Notes: a model not told the origin generated them from the letters alone. A DNA stretch of 64,000 nt from DASSTY01 sp035760645 (GCA_035760645.1 DASTSO010000106.1:10501-74500); one strand, 5' to 3'; positions 9,149-18,294 are shown, numbered from the stretch's first letter. Translations and numbers: made by a program.

Positions 9149-10045
9149 ATGGCGCGCGTGCTCCTGATCATGAACCCGGCCGCGGCGCGCACCCGCGCGC
9201 CGGCGGTGACGGCGGTGCTCGACACGCTGCGCAGCGCCGGGTGGCAGGCGGAGGTGCTCGCCACCGGCGGCCCCGGCGACGCGCGGCGGCTCGCGGAGGC
9301 GGGGGTGCGGGACGGGGTGGACGTCGTGGCCGTCTTCGGCGGCGACGGCACCACGATGCAGGCGGCCGCCGCGCTCGTGGGGACCGACGTCGCGCTGGGG
9401 CTCATCCCGGGCGGCACCGGAAACCTCCTCGCCGGCAACCTCCGCGTCCCGACCAATCCGGCGCGCGCCGCGGCGGCGCTCGTGCGGGGGCGGCAGCGGC
9501 CGTTCGACCTCGGGCACATGCAGCGCGCCGACGGGGAGCACTACTTCGCCGTCGCCTGCGGCTGCGGCTACGACGCGCGGGTGATGACCGAGACGGCCTC
9601 GGAGGCGAAGCGCCGCTGGGGGATCGGCGCCTACATGGCCACGGTGTGGCGCCTGATGCCCGAGCTGCGGAGCGTGCGCCACCTGATCACGGTGGACGGC
9701 GTCGAGTACGAGGCCAACGCCGCCATGCTCCTCGTGGCCAACTGCGGCGAGATCATCCCGCCCTTCGTGCGCCTGCGGCCCGAGGTGGCGCCCGACGACG
9801 GGATCCTCGACGTCGTGGTGCTGCGGGCCAACAACGCGGCCGAGAGCGCCCGGGCCATCTGGCAGGCCGTCCGCAACCGCGCTCCCGCCATCCCCGAGGA
9901 GGCGCTGGTGGGCTACGCCCGGGGCCGCGAGATCCGGGTCGAGAGCTTCCCGCCGCAGCCGGTCCAGCTCGACGGCGAGGGGGGCGGGGCCACCCCGTTC
10001 ACGGCGCGGATCGTGCCGGGGGCGGTGCGGATCGTGGTGCCCTGA
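9149..10045 (+). CDS. Diacylglycerol kinase-family lipid kinase (YegS/DgkB type)
   Basis: Cytoplasmic kinase that phosphorylates a lipid such as diacylglycerol or a sphingoid base. The N-terminus MARVLLIMNPAAAR matches the family start. VVAVFGGDGTTMQAAAAL carries the GGDGT nucleotide-binding motif, and LGLIPGGTGNLLAGNL the second glycine-rich motif. The C-terminal beta-sandwich domain has PEVAPDDGILDVVVL and VQLDGE, as expected. Length 298 aa is normal. Its ATG lies 2 bases after the tamB stop, so it is translationally coupled to the envelope operon. The lipid substrate is not evident. Confidence 0.9.
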   Translation: MARVLLIMNPAAARTRAPAVTAVLDTLRSAGWQAEVLATGGPGDARRLAEAGVRDGVDVVAVFGGDGTTMQAAAALVGTDVALGLIPGGTGNLLAGNLRVPTNPARAAAALVRGRQRPFDLGHMQRADGEHYFAVACGCGYDARVMTETASEAKRRWGIGAYMATVWRLMPELRSVRHLITVDGVEYEANAAMLLVANCGEIIPPFVRLRPEVAPDDGILDVVVLRANNAAESARAIWQAVRNRAPAIPEEALVGYARGREIRVESFPPQPVQLDGEGGGATPFTARIVPGAVRIVVP

Positions 10046-10069
10046 GGCGGGAGGGCCCGCCCTCCCGCC
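10046..10069 (+). terminator. GC-rich hairpin after the tamA-like/tamB/kinase operon
   Basis: GGCGGGAGGGC (10046-10056) and its exact reverse complement (10059-10069) begin directly after the kinase stop codon. About nine pairs can form with a six-base loop. The following sequence is only moderately T-rich (TTCTC, later CTTTTC), so this is a plausible but not classical intrinsic terminator. Confidence 0.5.
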
Positions 10070-10109
10070 TTCTCCCGCCGTCCCGCCCTTCTACTTTTCA
10101 CGCCCCCGA

Positions 10110-10120
10110 TGTACTGTACA
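10110..10120. promoter_or_regulatory. Perfect palindrome TGTACTGTACA upstream of the NtrC-family regulator
   Basis: Eleven-base dyad (TGTAC-T-GTACA) in an AT-richer patch of the 165-base leader of the sigma54-type regulator, about 90 bases before its start codon. It may be an operator, or part of a promoter for the regulator gene. No protein can be assigned to it from sequence alone. Confidence 0.35.
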
Positions 10121-10210
10121 GAAATCATGCGGTCCCATTCCGCTGCACGCGGGTGTGCGGGGAGGGGATCCCGCCGTCCGACTGCCGGCCCCCTGGCCTG
10201 AGATAAGAGC

Positions 10211-11554
<1,344 letters not shown>

Positions 11555-11566
11555 CCCCTCGTTCCC

Positions 11567-11764
11567 ATGACCGAACTCCACGAACGCGACATGATGAAGT
11601 GCCGCAGCTGCGGCCGGCCGGAGCGGGCGTCGGAGGGCTACCCGTGCCAGCAGTGCGGGACCTTCATCTGCCTCCTCTGCAACTTCCGGGGGATCACCCA
11701 CTGCAGCGCGTGCGCGGAGGCGCTGGGGCTCCGGCAGCCGCCGCCGGCGGAGGCGGGCGCGTGA
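11567..11764 (+). CDS. Small protein with four CXXC pairs (predicted zinc-binding)
   Basis: Protein of 65 aa, unrecognised. It contains CRSC, CQQC, CLLC and CSAC at even spacing (residues about 12 to 48), enough for two four-cysteine zinc sites in a treble-clef or ribbon arrangement. The C-terminus is a proline/alanine tail. Support for a real gene: the cysteine pattern, a 12-base gap after the regulator gene, and a GTGA overlap with the next gene. An internal ATG nine codons in (MKCRSC) is an alternative start. It could be an adaptor or nucleic-acid-binding protein, but nothing shows which. Confidence 0.65.
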   Translation: MTELHERDMMKCRSCGRPERASEGYPCQQCGTFICLLCNFRGITHCSACAEALGLRQPPPAEAGA

Positions 11765-12576
11765 GCGAGCGGGACGGCGGGGAGCGCATGGAGGCGGTGA
11801 TCGTGCACGCGCCGGTGGCGCCGATGGTGGCGGAGGCGAGCGTGCGGGCGGAGCAGACGACGCAGCTCCTCCTGGGCGAGACGGCCGACCTCCTCGAGCG
11901 CCAGGGCGAGTGGCGCCGCCTGCGCGCGCACCGCGACGGCTACGAGGGGTGGGTCAACGCCGGCTATCTGCGCGAGACGACGGCGGCGGCCGCCGCGGCG
12001 TGGGCGGCGCGCGCGACCGGGTGGAGCGAGGGGGCGCAGCTCGACCTCGGCGGCCACGCGCGGCCGCTGCCGCTCGGCGCGCGCGTGGTGCTCGAGCCGG
12101 GCATCGCGGTGGAGCTGCCCGACGGGCGGCGCGGCCTGATCCGCGGCGGCTACGTGCGCGAGATGGCCGAGATCGCGACCGAGGCGCGCGACATGGCGCC
12201 CGAGCGGTGGGCGCTGCGCCACTTCGAGGGCGTGCCCTACGAGTGGGGCGGGCGCACGGCGTGGGGCGTGGACTGCTCGGGACTCGTGCAGACGACCTGG
12301 GCCGCGCGCGGCCTCGTGCTGCCGCGCGACTCGTCGAAGCAGGCGGCCTGCGGCGAGCCGGTGGCGCTCGACCGCATCGCCCCCGGCGACCTCCTCTTCT
12401 TCCACGGCGAGACCAGCCGCACGATCACGCACGTGGCCTTCGCGGGCCCGGGCGAGACGCTCATCCATTCGACCATCTCGTGCGGCGGCGTCCTCGTCGA
12501 GCCGTGCGGCGCCGGCACCCGGGCCGCACCGCTGATGACGCGGCTCGTCGCGGCGCGCCGCCTCCCATCGGCCTGA
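11761..12576 (+). CDS. NlpC/P60 family cysteine peptidase with SH3-like region
   Basis: Predicted cell-wall gamma-D-glutamyl-diamino-acid endopeptidase of the YkfC/Spr class. GTG start overlapping the previous stop, 271 aa. Residues 12-140 look like two bacterial SH3-like segments (MVAEASVRAEQTTQLLLGE, GYEGWVNAGYL, then LEPGIAVELPDGRRGLIRGG). The catalytic NlpC/P60 domain follows with C172 in GVDCSGLVQTTW, H224 in TITHVAFAG and a third polar residue at H236 (LIHSTIS). No signal peptide is visible, so it may act on recycled muropeptides in the cytoplasm or be exported without a classical signal. Confidence 0.87.
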   Translation: MSERDGGERMEAVIVHAPVAPMVAEASVRAEQTTQLLLGETADLLERQGEWRRLRAHRDGYEGWVNAGYLRETTAAAAAAWAARATGWSEGAQLDLGGHARPLPLGARVVLEPGIAVELPDGRRGLIRGGYVREMAEIATEARDMAPERWALRHFEGVPYEWGGRTAWGVDCSGLVQTTWAARGLVLPRDSSKQAACGEPVALDRIAPGDLLFFHGETSRTITHVAFAGPGETLIHSTISCGGVLVEPCGAGTRAAPLMTRLVAARRLPSA

Positions 12577-12584
12577 CCTGCTCC

Positions 12585-13328
12585 ATGTCCGCCAAGCTCG
12601 TTCTGTTCGACATCGACGGCACGCTCCTCCTCACGGCCGGCGCGGGGCGCCGCGCGATCACCACGGTGCTCGCCGAGCACGTGGCGGGGGTGACGGAGCC
12701 GGCCGCCGCGCCCGACCTGCACGCCTGCTTCGCCGCGGTGCGCTTCGACGGCAAGACCGATCCGCAGATCGTCGGCGAGCTCCTCGCCGCCGCGGGCGAG
12801 CCGGCGCCGCACGACGCGGGCCGCGTGCGCTCGCTCTGCGAGCGCTACGTGCGGCTGCTGGAGCACGAGCTGCGGCACCCGGAGGCGCGCACCACCGTGA
12901 TGCCCGGCGTCCCCGCGCTGCTCGACGCGCTCGAGCGCGAGCCGGGGGTGGTGCTGGGGCTCCTCACCGGCAACCTCCTCGAGGGCGCCGGGCTCAAGCT
13001 GCGCGCGGCGGGGCTCGACCCCGCGCGCTTCGCGATCGGCGCCTACGGCTCCGACGCGGCCCACCGGCCCGAGCTGCCGCCGATCGCCGCCCGCCGCGCC
13101 GCCGAGCGCTTCGGTGCGCGCTTCGGCGGCCGGGCGCCGGACGGGCACGCCGTGGTGATCATCGGCGACACACCGGCCGACGTGACCTGCGGCCGCTCGA
13201 TCGGCGCGCGCGCGATCGCGGTGGCCACGGGGGCGTACTCGATGGAGGACCTCGCCGCCGCCGGCCCGCACGCCGTCTTCGCCGACCTCTCCGACACCGC
13301 GGCGGTGCTCGCCGCGATCCTGGGCTGA
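12585..13328 (+). CDS. HAD-superfamily hydrolase (phosphoglycolate phosphatase-like)
   Basis: Cytoplasmic phosphatase. Motif I is FDIDGT (D9 nucleophile, D11 acid/base). Motif II is LLTGN (GLLTGNLLEGAG). The motif III region is around PELPPIAARRA. Motif IV is IIGDTPADVTCGRSIGA, with the two aspartates that bind magnesium. An insertion after motif I (residues about 20-90) forms a cap domain, like Gph/PGMB-type enzymes. 247 aa. It starts 8 bases after the NlpC/P60 gene and is likely co-transcribed. The substrate cannot be inferred. Confidence 0.88.
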   Translation: MSAKLVLFDIDGTLLLTAGAGRRAITTVLAEHVAGVTEPAAAPDLHACFAAVRFDGKTDPQIVGELLAAAGEPAPHDAGRVRSLCERYVRLLEHELRHPEARTTVMPGVPALLDALEREPGVVLGLLTGNLLEGAGLKLRAAGLDPARFAIGAYGSDAAHRPELPPIAARRAAERFGARFGGRAPDGHAVVIIGDTPADVTCGRSIGARAIAVATGAYSMEDLAAAGPHAVFADLSDTAAVLAAILG

Positions 13329-13341
13329 GGGACGCCGCCGC

Positions 13342-13968
13342 GTGACCGCTGCGGCCCACCGCGAGCTCGAGCTCAAGGCCGTCGTGCCCGACCCCGCGGC
13401 GCTCGAGGCGCGGCTCGCCGCGGCGGGCGCCGCGGCCGGCTTCCGCGGCCTCCTCACCGACCGCCGCTACGACCGCGCCGACGGCGAGCTCACCGCGCGC
13501 GACGAGGTACTGCGGGTGCGCACCTATCACCATCCCGACGGCGCGCGCGCCGCGCAGCTCGGCTGGAAGGGGCCGGCGCGCGTCTCGCCCGACGGGTACA
13601 AGGAGCGCGCCGAGCTCGAGTGCGACCTGGCGCGCGGCGCGGTCGATCCGGGCGCGCTGCTCGAGGCGCTGGGCTACCGCGTGGTGCACGCGATCGACCG
13701 GCGCATCGCCGTGCACCACCTCGCCGGGGCCACGGCGCGCCTCGAGTGGTATCCGCGGATGGACGTGCTGCTCGAGGTCGAGGGCCCGCCCGAGGCGATC
13801 GAGGCGGTGGTGCGCGCCACGGGCCTCGCCCGCGCGAGCTTCACGAGCGAGGCGCTCCGGGCGTTCGTCGCGCGCTACGACGCGCGGCAGATGGCGGGCG
13901 GCGATGCGCGCCGGGCCGCGGTGTCGCTCGCCGAGCTCGGCGGCGCGGCGCCGGAGTGGGGCCCGTGA
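13342..13968 (+). CDS. CYTH-domain protein (class IV adenylate cyclase/triphosphatase-like)
   Basis: CYTH proteins fold into a tunnel that binds triphosphate substrates and metal. The N-terminus carries the family ExExK signature (HRELELKAVV, residues 7-16). Charged strands follow: DEVLRVRTY, QLGWKGP, YKERAELECD. The C-terminal part is DVLLEVEGPPEAIEAVV. 208 aa, GTG start 13 bases after the HAD gene. It could be a class IV cyclase or a thiamine- or inorganic-triphosphatase; the sequence does not decide between them. Confidence 0.82.
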   Translation: MTAAAHRELELKAVVPDPAALEARLAAAGAAAGFRGLLTDRRYDRADGELTARDEVLRVRTYHHPDGARAAQLGWKGPARVSPDGYKERAELECDLARGAVDPGALLEALGYRVVHAIDRRIAVHHLAGATARLEWYPRMDVLLEVEGPPEAIEAVVRATGLARASFTSEALRAFVARYDARQMAGGDARRAAVSLAELGGAAPEWGP

Positions 13969-14684
13969 TCCCCGAGCTCGGCTCCTCGCTCGGCCGGCTC
14001 GCCGAGCCGCCGGAGACGGTGACGCCGCTCCCGACGCGGCTCATCCCGACCGACGACCTGCGGCTCGAGCTCGTCACCCGGCTCTTCGAGCTCGCCGGCG
14101 CGGCGCGCGCCTTCGGCGAGGGCGGCGACCGGGGCGGGGCGGTGCAGTCGCTCGCGCGGCCGGCGTGGATCCGGCTCTGGGAGGACGCCGTGGCGCGGGT
14201 CGCGGCCCGGCTGGTGGAGGCGGTCAACGCCCGCCTGCGCGCCGCGGCGTCGGAGTCGCGGCTGCCGGAGCGGAAGCTCCGCACCGTGCTGCTGGGGGAG
14301 GAGGAGACGCGCGCGGTGGCCGCCCGCCTGGGCGCGGCCGGGGCGCCGCTCGTCGCCTCGCTCGACGCGCTCGAGCGCACCGCGCCGGGCGCCCTCCGCG
14401 GCCCCGCGGGCGAGGCGCCCTGGCGCGACGCCCTCCTCACGGCGGCGCGCCGGCTCGAGTCGGCGTGGAACGCGCTCGAGCGGCTGCTCGACGAGGAGTC
14501 GCGCTACTGGCTCGACGAGGTGGCGCGGGTGCGCGCGTGGCGCCGGCCGGTGTGGCCGCTCGCCGCCCTGAGCGCGGTGGTGCTCGCCCTGGCCGTCTAT
14601 CTCGGGCTGGTGCTGGGCGGCTATCTCGCCGCGCCCGCCCCGCTCGCCGGATTCGTGGAGTGGTGGTGGGAGCGGCTCGGGTGA
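13965..14684 (+). CDS. Conserved-looking membrane protein of unknown function
   Basis: 239 aa, GTG start overlapping the stop of the CYTH gene. Residues 1-190 are charged, Arg/Ala/Glu-rich and mostly helical. They include WIRLWEDAVARVAARLVEAV and LPERKLRTVLLGEEETR. One strong membrane helix near the C-terminus (WPLAALSAVVLALAVYLGLV) is followed by a short tail rich in tryptophan. This looks like a C-tail-anchored cytoplasmic domain. I do not recognise the family. Translational coupling on both sides (CYTH upstream, acpS 7 bases downstream) supports a real gene. Confidence 0.7.
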   Translation: MIPELGSSLGRLAEPPETVTPLPTRLIPTDDLRLELVTRLFELAGAARAFGEGGDRGGAVQSLARPAWIRLWEDAVARVAARLVEAVNARLRAAASESRLPERKLRTVLLGEEETRAVAARLGAAGAPLVASLDALERTAPGALRGPAGEAPWRDALLTAARRLESAWNALERLLDEESRYWLDEVARVRAWRRPVWPLAALSAVVLALAVYLGLVLGGYLAAPAPLAGFVEWWWERLG

Positions 14685-14691
14685 GCGGCGC

Positions 14692-15099
14692 ATGAGCGTT
14701 CTCGGGCTCGGCATCGATCTCGTGGACCTCGCGCGCGCCGAGCGGCTGCTCGCGCGGAAGGGGGCCTACGCGCTCGAGAAGCTCCTGACCGAGGGGGAGC
14801 GCGCTTATCTCGCCACCCGCCCCGACCCGGTGCCGCACTTCGCCGCGCGCCTCGCCGCGAAGGAAGCGGTCTACAAGGCGCTGCAGGTGCTGCCCGACTG
14901 CCGCGTCCTCGGCTGGCGCGAGATCGAGGTCTGCCGCGACGCCGAGGGCCGCCCCACCATCCGCTTCCACGGCCTCGCCGCCCGGCGCTGGTCGGCGCAC
15001 GCCGATCTCCGAATCCACCTCTCGCTGACCCACTCCGCGACGGCGGCGGGGGCGGTGGCGGTGGTGGAGCGATTTGCAATTCCGACTCCCCCCACCTAG
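14692..15099 (+). CDS. acpS: Holo-[acyl-carrier-protein] synthase
   Basis: Transfers 4'-phosphopantetheine from CoA to apo-ACP, activating fatty-acid synthesis. The N-terminus MSVLGLGIDLVDLARAER contains the GIDLV metal-binding aspartate. The second signature, HFAARLAAKEAVYKAL, carries the FAAKEA-type motif with the catalytic glutamate and lysine. The C-terminal strand is HLSLTHSATAAGAVAVVE. 135 aa, slightly longer than the usual 120-130. The gene lies 7 bases after the membrane-protein gene. Confidence 0.95.
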   Translation: MSVLGLGIDLVDLARAERLLARKGAYALEKLLTEGERAYLATRPDPVPHFAARLAAKEAVYKALQVLPDCRVLGWREIEVCRDAEGRPTIRFHGLAARRWSAHADLRIHLSLTHSATAAGAVAVVERFAIPTPPT

Positions 15100-15124
15100 T
15101 TTGCTTCCTGTCTCATCAGACCGG

Positions 15125-17365
15125 ATGAAAATGGCTCTCATCGGTGGGTCCGCCCGGCTTCTCTTCGCGCTGCTCACGGGGGCGGCGGCAACGGCGTCGG
15201 CCTCGACCACGCCTCAGCAGCCCGCGGCGGCGGGCGACCAGGCGCCGACGCTGCGGCGGCTCGCGGCCACGGCGGCGCTCGCGGCCCAGGAGTACGCGAT
15301 CGGGGTGAAGGACGGGCGGGTCGTGGCGCCGGCGGAGGTGAGCGAGGCCGGGCTCTTCCTGGCCGAGGCCCGGCGCTCGGCCGAACTGCTGCCGCTGGCG
15401 GAGAGCCGCTACGCGGTGGCGCAGATCGACACCCTCCGGAAGATGGTGGCGGCGACCGCGTCGCCCGACTCGGTGGCGCTGCGGGTGGCCCACCTCTCGG
15501 CCACCCTCTCCGAGCGGCTCAAGATCTCGCTCGACGAGGTCCCCGCCTCGGCGCCTTCGCTCGTGCGCGGGCGGGAGGTGTACCAGGCCAACTGCGCCGC
15601 CTGCCACGGCGCCGCCGGCCGCGGCGACGGTCCCGCCGGCCGGGGGCTCGATCCCAGGCCCGCCGACCTGACCGATGCCGCGGCGCTCCGCGGCACCTCC
15701 CCGCTCGACTTCTATCGCCGGGTCACCATTGGCGTCGCGGGCACCGCGATGCCGGCCTACGAGACCCGGCTCTCGGCCGACGACCGCTGGGCGGCCGCGG
15801 TCTACGCCTCGCTGCTCCGGCTCCCGGCCAAGGCCCACGGCGACGTGCCGCCCGACCTCCGGAGCTTCCCGGCCACCGCCCAGATGTCCGATTCGGCGCT
15901 CCTCGCCGCCCTCGGCGACACGGCCGGCTCGCCGGCCGGGCTCGCCCGGCTGGCCGCGGTGCGGAGCGTCCAGGGCGACGAGACCGCGGCCGCGGCCGGC
16001 GCGGTCTTCGCCCGGGTGCGCCGCCAGATCGACTCGACCTACCGCCTCGCGCAGTCGGGCGAGGCGGCGGCGGCGAGCGCCGCGGCGTTCGACGCGTACA
16101 TGACCTTCGAGCAGGTCGAGCGGGCGGTGCGCGCGAAGAACCCCGACCTCGCCAACGCGCTCGAGGCCGCCTTCGCCACGCTGCGCACCCGCGCGGCGGG
16201 CGGCGCCACGACGGCCGAGCTCGACGGGATCCGCGCCGACCTCGCGCGCAACCTGGAGCGCGCCGAGCGGCTCGTGAGCGACCGGCTCTCGCCGTTCGGG
16301 CTCTTCCTCGAGTCGTTCATCCTGCTCGTGCGCGAGGGTCTCGAGGCGATTCTCATCGTCGGCGCCCTCACCACCTTCCTGCTCAAGACCGGCCAGGGCC
16401 ACCGCCGCCGCGACATCAACGTCGGCATCGCCGCGGCGATCGCGGCGAGCCTCCTCACGGCCGTCCTGCTCGAGACCATCTTCCAGGTCACCGCGGCCAA
16501 GCGCGAGGCGCTCGAGGGCGTCACCATGCTCTCGGCCACCGTGGTGCTCTTCTACGTGAGCTACTGGCTGCTCTCGAAGATGGAAGTGGTGAAGTGGACC
16601 CACTTCGTGAAGAGCAAGGTGCAGGACGCCGTCACCAGCGGCTCGGCGCTCGCGCTCGCCTCGGCGGCGTTCCTCGCGGTCTACCGCGAGGGCTTCGAGA
16701 CGGTGCTCTTCTACAAGGCGCTCTTCTTCACGAGCGGCGCCACGGCGGGGCCGGTGATCGCGGGGATGGTGGCGGGCAGCGTGGTGCTCGTGGCGGTCTA
16801 CATCGCGATCAACCGCTTCGGCGTGCGGCTCCCGCTGAAGCCGTTCTTCGCCTTCACCGGCGCCTTCCTGTACTACATGGCCTTCGTCTTCGCCGGGCGC
16901 GGCGTGGCGGAGATGCAGGAGGGCGGCTGGCTGCCGCTGCACCCGCTGCCGTTCGGGTGGGAGCCGCGGGTCCCGGCGCTCGGCATCTATCCCACCGTCG
17001 AGTCGATCGCGGCGCAGGGCGTGCTGGTGCTGCTCGCCCTGGGCGCGCTCGCCTGGATCTTCGTCGTCGAGCCGGCGCGCGCGCGCCGGCTCCGCGTGAC
17101 CTCGGTGATGGTCCCCGAGCCGGCCCAGGCGGCCGGCGCCGTGCCGGCGAGTGCGGCGGCGAACGGCTCCATGCCCGCGTCGGCACCGGCGCCGGCGCCG
17201 GCGCTCGAGGCGGACGTGACGCGCGAGCTGCTCCGCTCGCTCGAGCGGATGGAGGCCGATCTGGCCGAGATGCGCGCCGAGGTGACGCGGATGAAGGATC
17301 ATCTCACCGGCGACGCCGCCGCGCGCCGGCGCTCCACCCCGCAGGAGAGCGAAGGCGCGCACTAG
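15125..17365 (+). CDS. Cytochrome c / FTR1-family iron permease fusion
   Basis: Inner-membrane iron transporter with an N-terminal periplasmic haem domain. A signal peptide (ALIGGSARLLFALLTGAAATASAS) is followed by a helical region. Next is a class I cytochrome c domain with CAACH (C157, C160, H161) and a likely axial Met in GTAMP (M209). A second helical segment leads to seven or so membrane helices with both FTR1 iron motifs, REGLE (about residue 403) and REGFE (about 521). An Ala/Pro linker and a short coiled coil (RSLERMEADLAEMRAEV) end the protein. 746 aa. Such fusions are known; the haem domain is thought to support coupled iron oxidation. The ATG at 15125 is chosen because it gives a clean signal sequence. 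Confidence 0.9.
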   Translation: MKMALIGGSARLLFALLTGAAATASASTTPQQPAAAGDQAPTLRRLAATAALAAQEYAIGVKDGRVVAPAEVSEAGLFLAEARRSAELLPLAESRYAVAQIDTLRKMVAATASPDSVALRVAHLSATLSERLKISLDEVPASAPSLVRGREVYQANCAACHGAAGRGDGPAGRGLDPRPADLTDAAALRGTSPLDFYRRVTIGVAGTAMPAYETRLSADDRWAAAVYASLLRLPAKAHGDVPPDLRSFPATAQMSDSALLAALGDTAGSPAGLARLAAVRSVQGDETAAAAGAVFARVRRQIDSTYRLAQSGEAAAASAAAFDAYMTFEQVERAVRAKNPDLANALEAAFATLRTRAAGGATTAELDGIRADLARNLERAERLVSDRLSPFGLFLESFILLVREGLEAILIVGALTTFLLKTGQGHRRRDINVGIAAAIAASLLTAVLLETIFQVTAAKREALEGVTMLSATVVLFYVSYWLLSKMEVVKWTHFVKSKVQDAVTSGSALALASAAFLAVYREGFETVLFYKALFFTSGATAGPVIAGMVAGSVVLVAVYIAINRFGVRLPLKPFFAFTGAFLYYMAFVFAGRGVAEMQEGGWLPLHPLPFGWEPRVPALGIYPTVESIAAQGVLVLLALGALAWIFVVEPARARRLRVTSVMVPEPAQAAGAVPASAAANGSMPASAPAPAPALEADVTRELLRSLERMEADLAEMRAEVTRMKDHLTGDAAARRRSTPQESEGAH

Positions 17366-17416
17366 CCGGGCGCGCCCGGCGGGCGCGCGGGCCCTGTGCC
17401 CCACGTCACCCCCGCG

Positions 17417-17466
17417 ACTGCCCCGTCGCCGCATCTTTGGATCGCGGTGGCGGGGCAGTGGATTTT
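17417..17466 (+). terminator. Long hairpin with short T-run after the iron permease
   Basis: A 16-pair stem (17417-17432 with 17444-17459, two of the pairs G-U) encloses an 11-base loop. It is followed four bases later by TTTT (17463-17466). It lies about 50 bases after the permease stop and 50 before the SOD-like lipoprotein. It fits an intrinsic terminator for the upstream operon. A leader control element for the downstream gene is possible. Confidence 0.55.
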
Positions 17467-17512
17467 CCCCGAAGGCGGGACCTCGAGGCGAGACCACGAG
17501 AGGAGGCGGGGG

Positions 17513-17989
17513 ATGGGTGCACGGCACGTGGTGGCTGGCGCGGCGCTCGCGCTGCTCGTGACGGGATGCGGCGGACGCCGGGCGGTGGAGCTGAACCCGG
17601 ATCAGGCGGTGGTGGGGTCGCGCTGGAACGCGATCCTGGCGACGCCGGCGGGGCTCGCGGGCGTGGTGCAGGTGCAGGGCGAGGCCTGGATGGGCGCGGG
17701 CACGACCCCGGGGCAGACGATCGCCTCGGTGACGATCCGCAACGCGGCGCCCGGGGGCGAGCATCCCTGGCACGTGCACCGCGGCCAGTGCGGCAACGAC
17801 CTCGGCATCTTCGGCCCCGCGGACGCCTACGGCCAGCTCGACGTGGGCAGCAGCGGCTCCGCCAGCGCGACCGCGACGCTGCCGGTGCCGCTGCCGGACT
17901 CGGGGGCGTACATGGTCAACGTGCACGCCTCGCGCGCGAACATGGGGACGATCATCGCCTGCGGCAACCTGGCGCCGCCGATCCGCTGA
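17513..17989 (+). CDS. Lipoprotein with Cu/Zn superoxide dismutase-like domain
   Basis: Predicted lipid-anchored periplasmic protein of 158 aa. It starts at an ATG behind a good ribosome site (AGGAGG about 6 bases upstream). The signal ends in a lipobox LLVTGC (C19). The mature domain shows a copper-site-like HPWHVHRGQCGND, a glycine/serine-rich middle, and VNVHASRANMGTIIACGNL, matching the HxH...C and ...ACG-L framework of Cu/Zn SOD-like and CHRD domains. Whether the full set of metal ligands for dismutase activity is present is uncertain: only about four histidines are visible. Its position after an iron permease suggests a link to metal or oxidative stress. Confidence 0.75.
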   Translation: MGARHVVAGAALALLVTGCGGRRAVELNPDQAVVGSRWNAILATPAGLAGVVQVQGEAWMGAGTTPGQTIASVTIRNAAPGGEHPWHVHRGQCGNDLGIFGPADAYGQLDVGSSGSASATATLPVPLPDSGAYMVNVHASRANMGTIIACGNLAPPIR

Positions 17990-18011
17990 GCGCACGACCC
18001 GGAGCCCCGGT

Positions 18012-18160
18012 ACGAAATGCAAACGGCTCACCTTGCGGTGAGCCGTCTGCATGTGGGGAGGTGATAGATCGCCCCCTGAGTATACGGAGACGGACGGAAG
18101 TGTCCGCTCCACCCTTCTTCGACCTACCACCTCTTTCCGTAGGGCTCTCGCCCTTCGGCC
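18012..18160 (-). ncRNA. Candidate small RNA with anti-Shine-Dalgarno segment
   Basis: Read on the minus strand, about 150 bases contain three hairpins. First, AGGGC-GAGA-GCCCT (18154-18141) with a GNRA loop. Second, a nine-pair stem with one bulge (18110-18086). Last, a 16-position stem with one mismatch and a GCAA loop (18052-18017), directly followed by TTTCG inside a T-rich stretch, as in an intrinsic terminator. Between the second and last hairpin is ATCACCTCC (18065-18057), identical to the 3' end of 16S rRNA. No minus-strand gene lies downstream, so a leader role is unlikely. Existence and ends are inferred. Confidence 0.4.
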
Positions 18161-18161
18161 C

Positions 18162-18186
18162 TGTATAGTGGCAAGTCGGATGCCAA
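18162..18186 (-). promoter_or_regulatory. Promoter-like dyad ahead of the candidate small RNA
   Basis: On the minus strand the sequence TTGGCATCCGACTTGCC (18186-18170) has GG and GC elements at the exact spacing of a sigma54 -24/-12 promoter (consensus TGGCAC-N5-TTGC). It is also a perfect dyad, TGGCA-N7-TGCCA. A TATACA box (18167-18162) follows, but TTGGCA is only 13 bases from it, too close for a normal sigma70 pair. Predicted transcription start is near 18159. Confidence 0.4.
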
Positions 18187-18193
18187 CTCTTTC

Positions 18194-18240
18194 GGAACGC
18201 ATAAGTCGTTGATTTACAACGACACTCTCCGACGCGTTCC
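18194..18240. repeat. Nested inverted repeat
   Basis: Outer arms GGAACGC (18194-18200) and GCGTTCC (18234-18240) enclose a second dyad GTCGTTG-ATTTA-CAACGAC (18205-18223). The inner part is AT-rich for this genome. Function unknown: operator, recombination site or RNA structure are all possible. Confidence 0.5.
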
Positions 18241-18294
18241 GCAGCCTGTAGTGGCGAATGTCCTGTCGAAGATCGTGACGGCCGCGCGCCCGGC

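Noticed and set aside
18057..18168. Perfect Shine-Dalgarno on the plus strand as the start of a short gene
   Set aside because: No ATG, GTG or TTG lies 4-12 bases downstream. The only open frame starts inside the motif itself and shows no coding signal.
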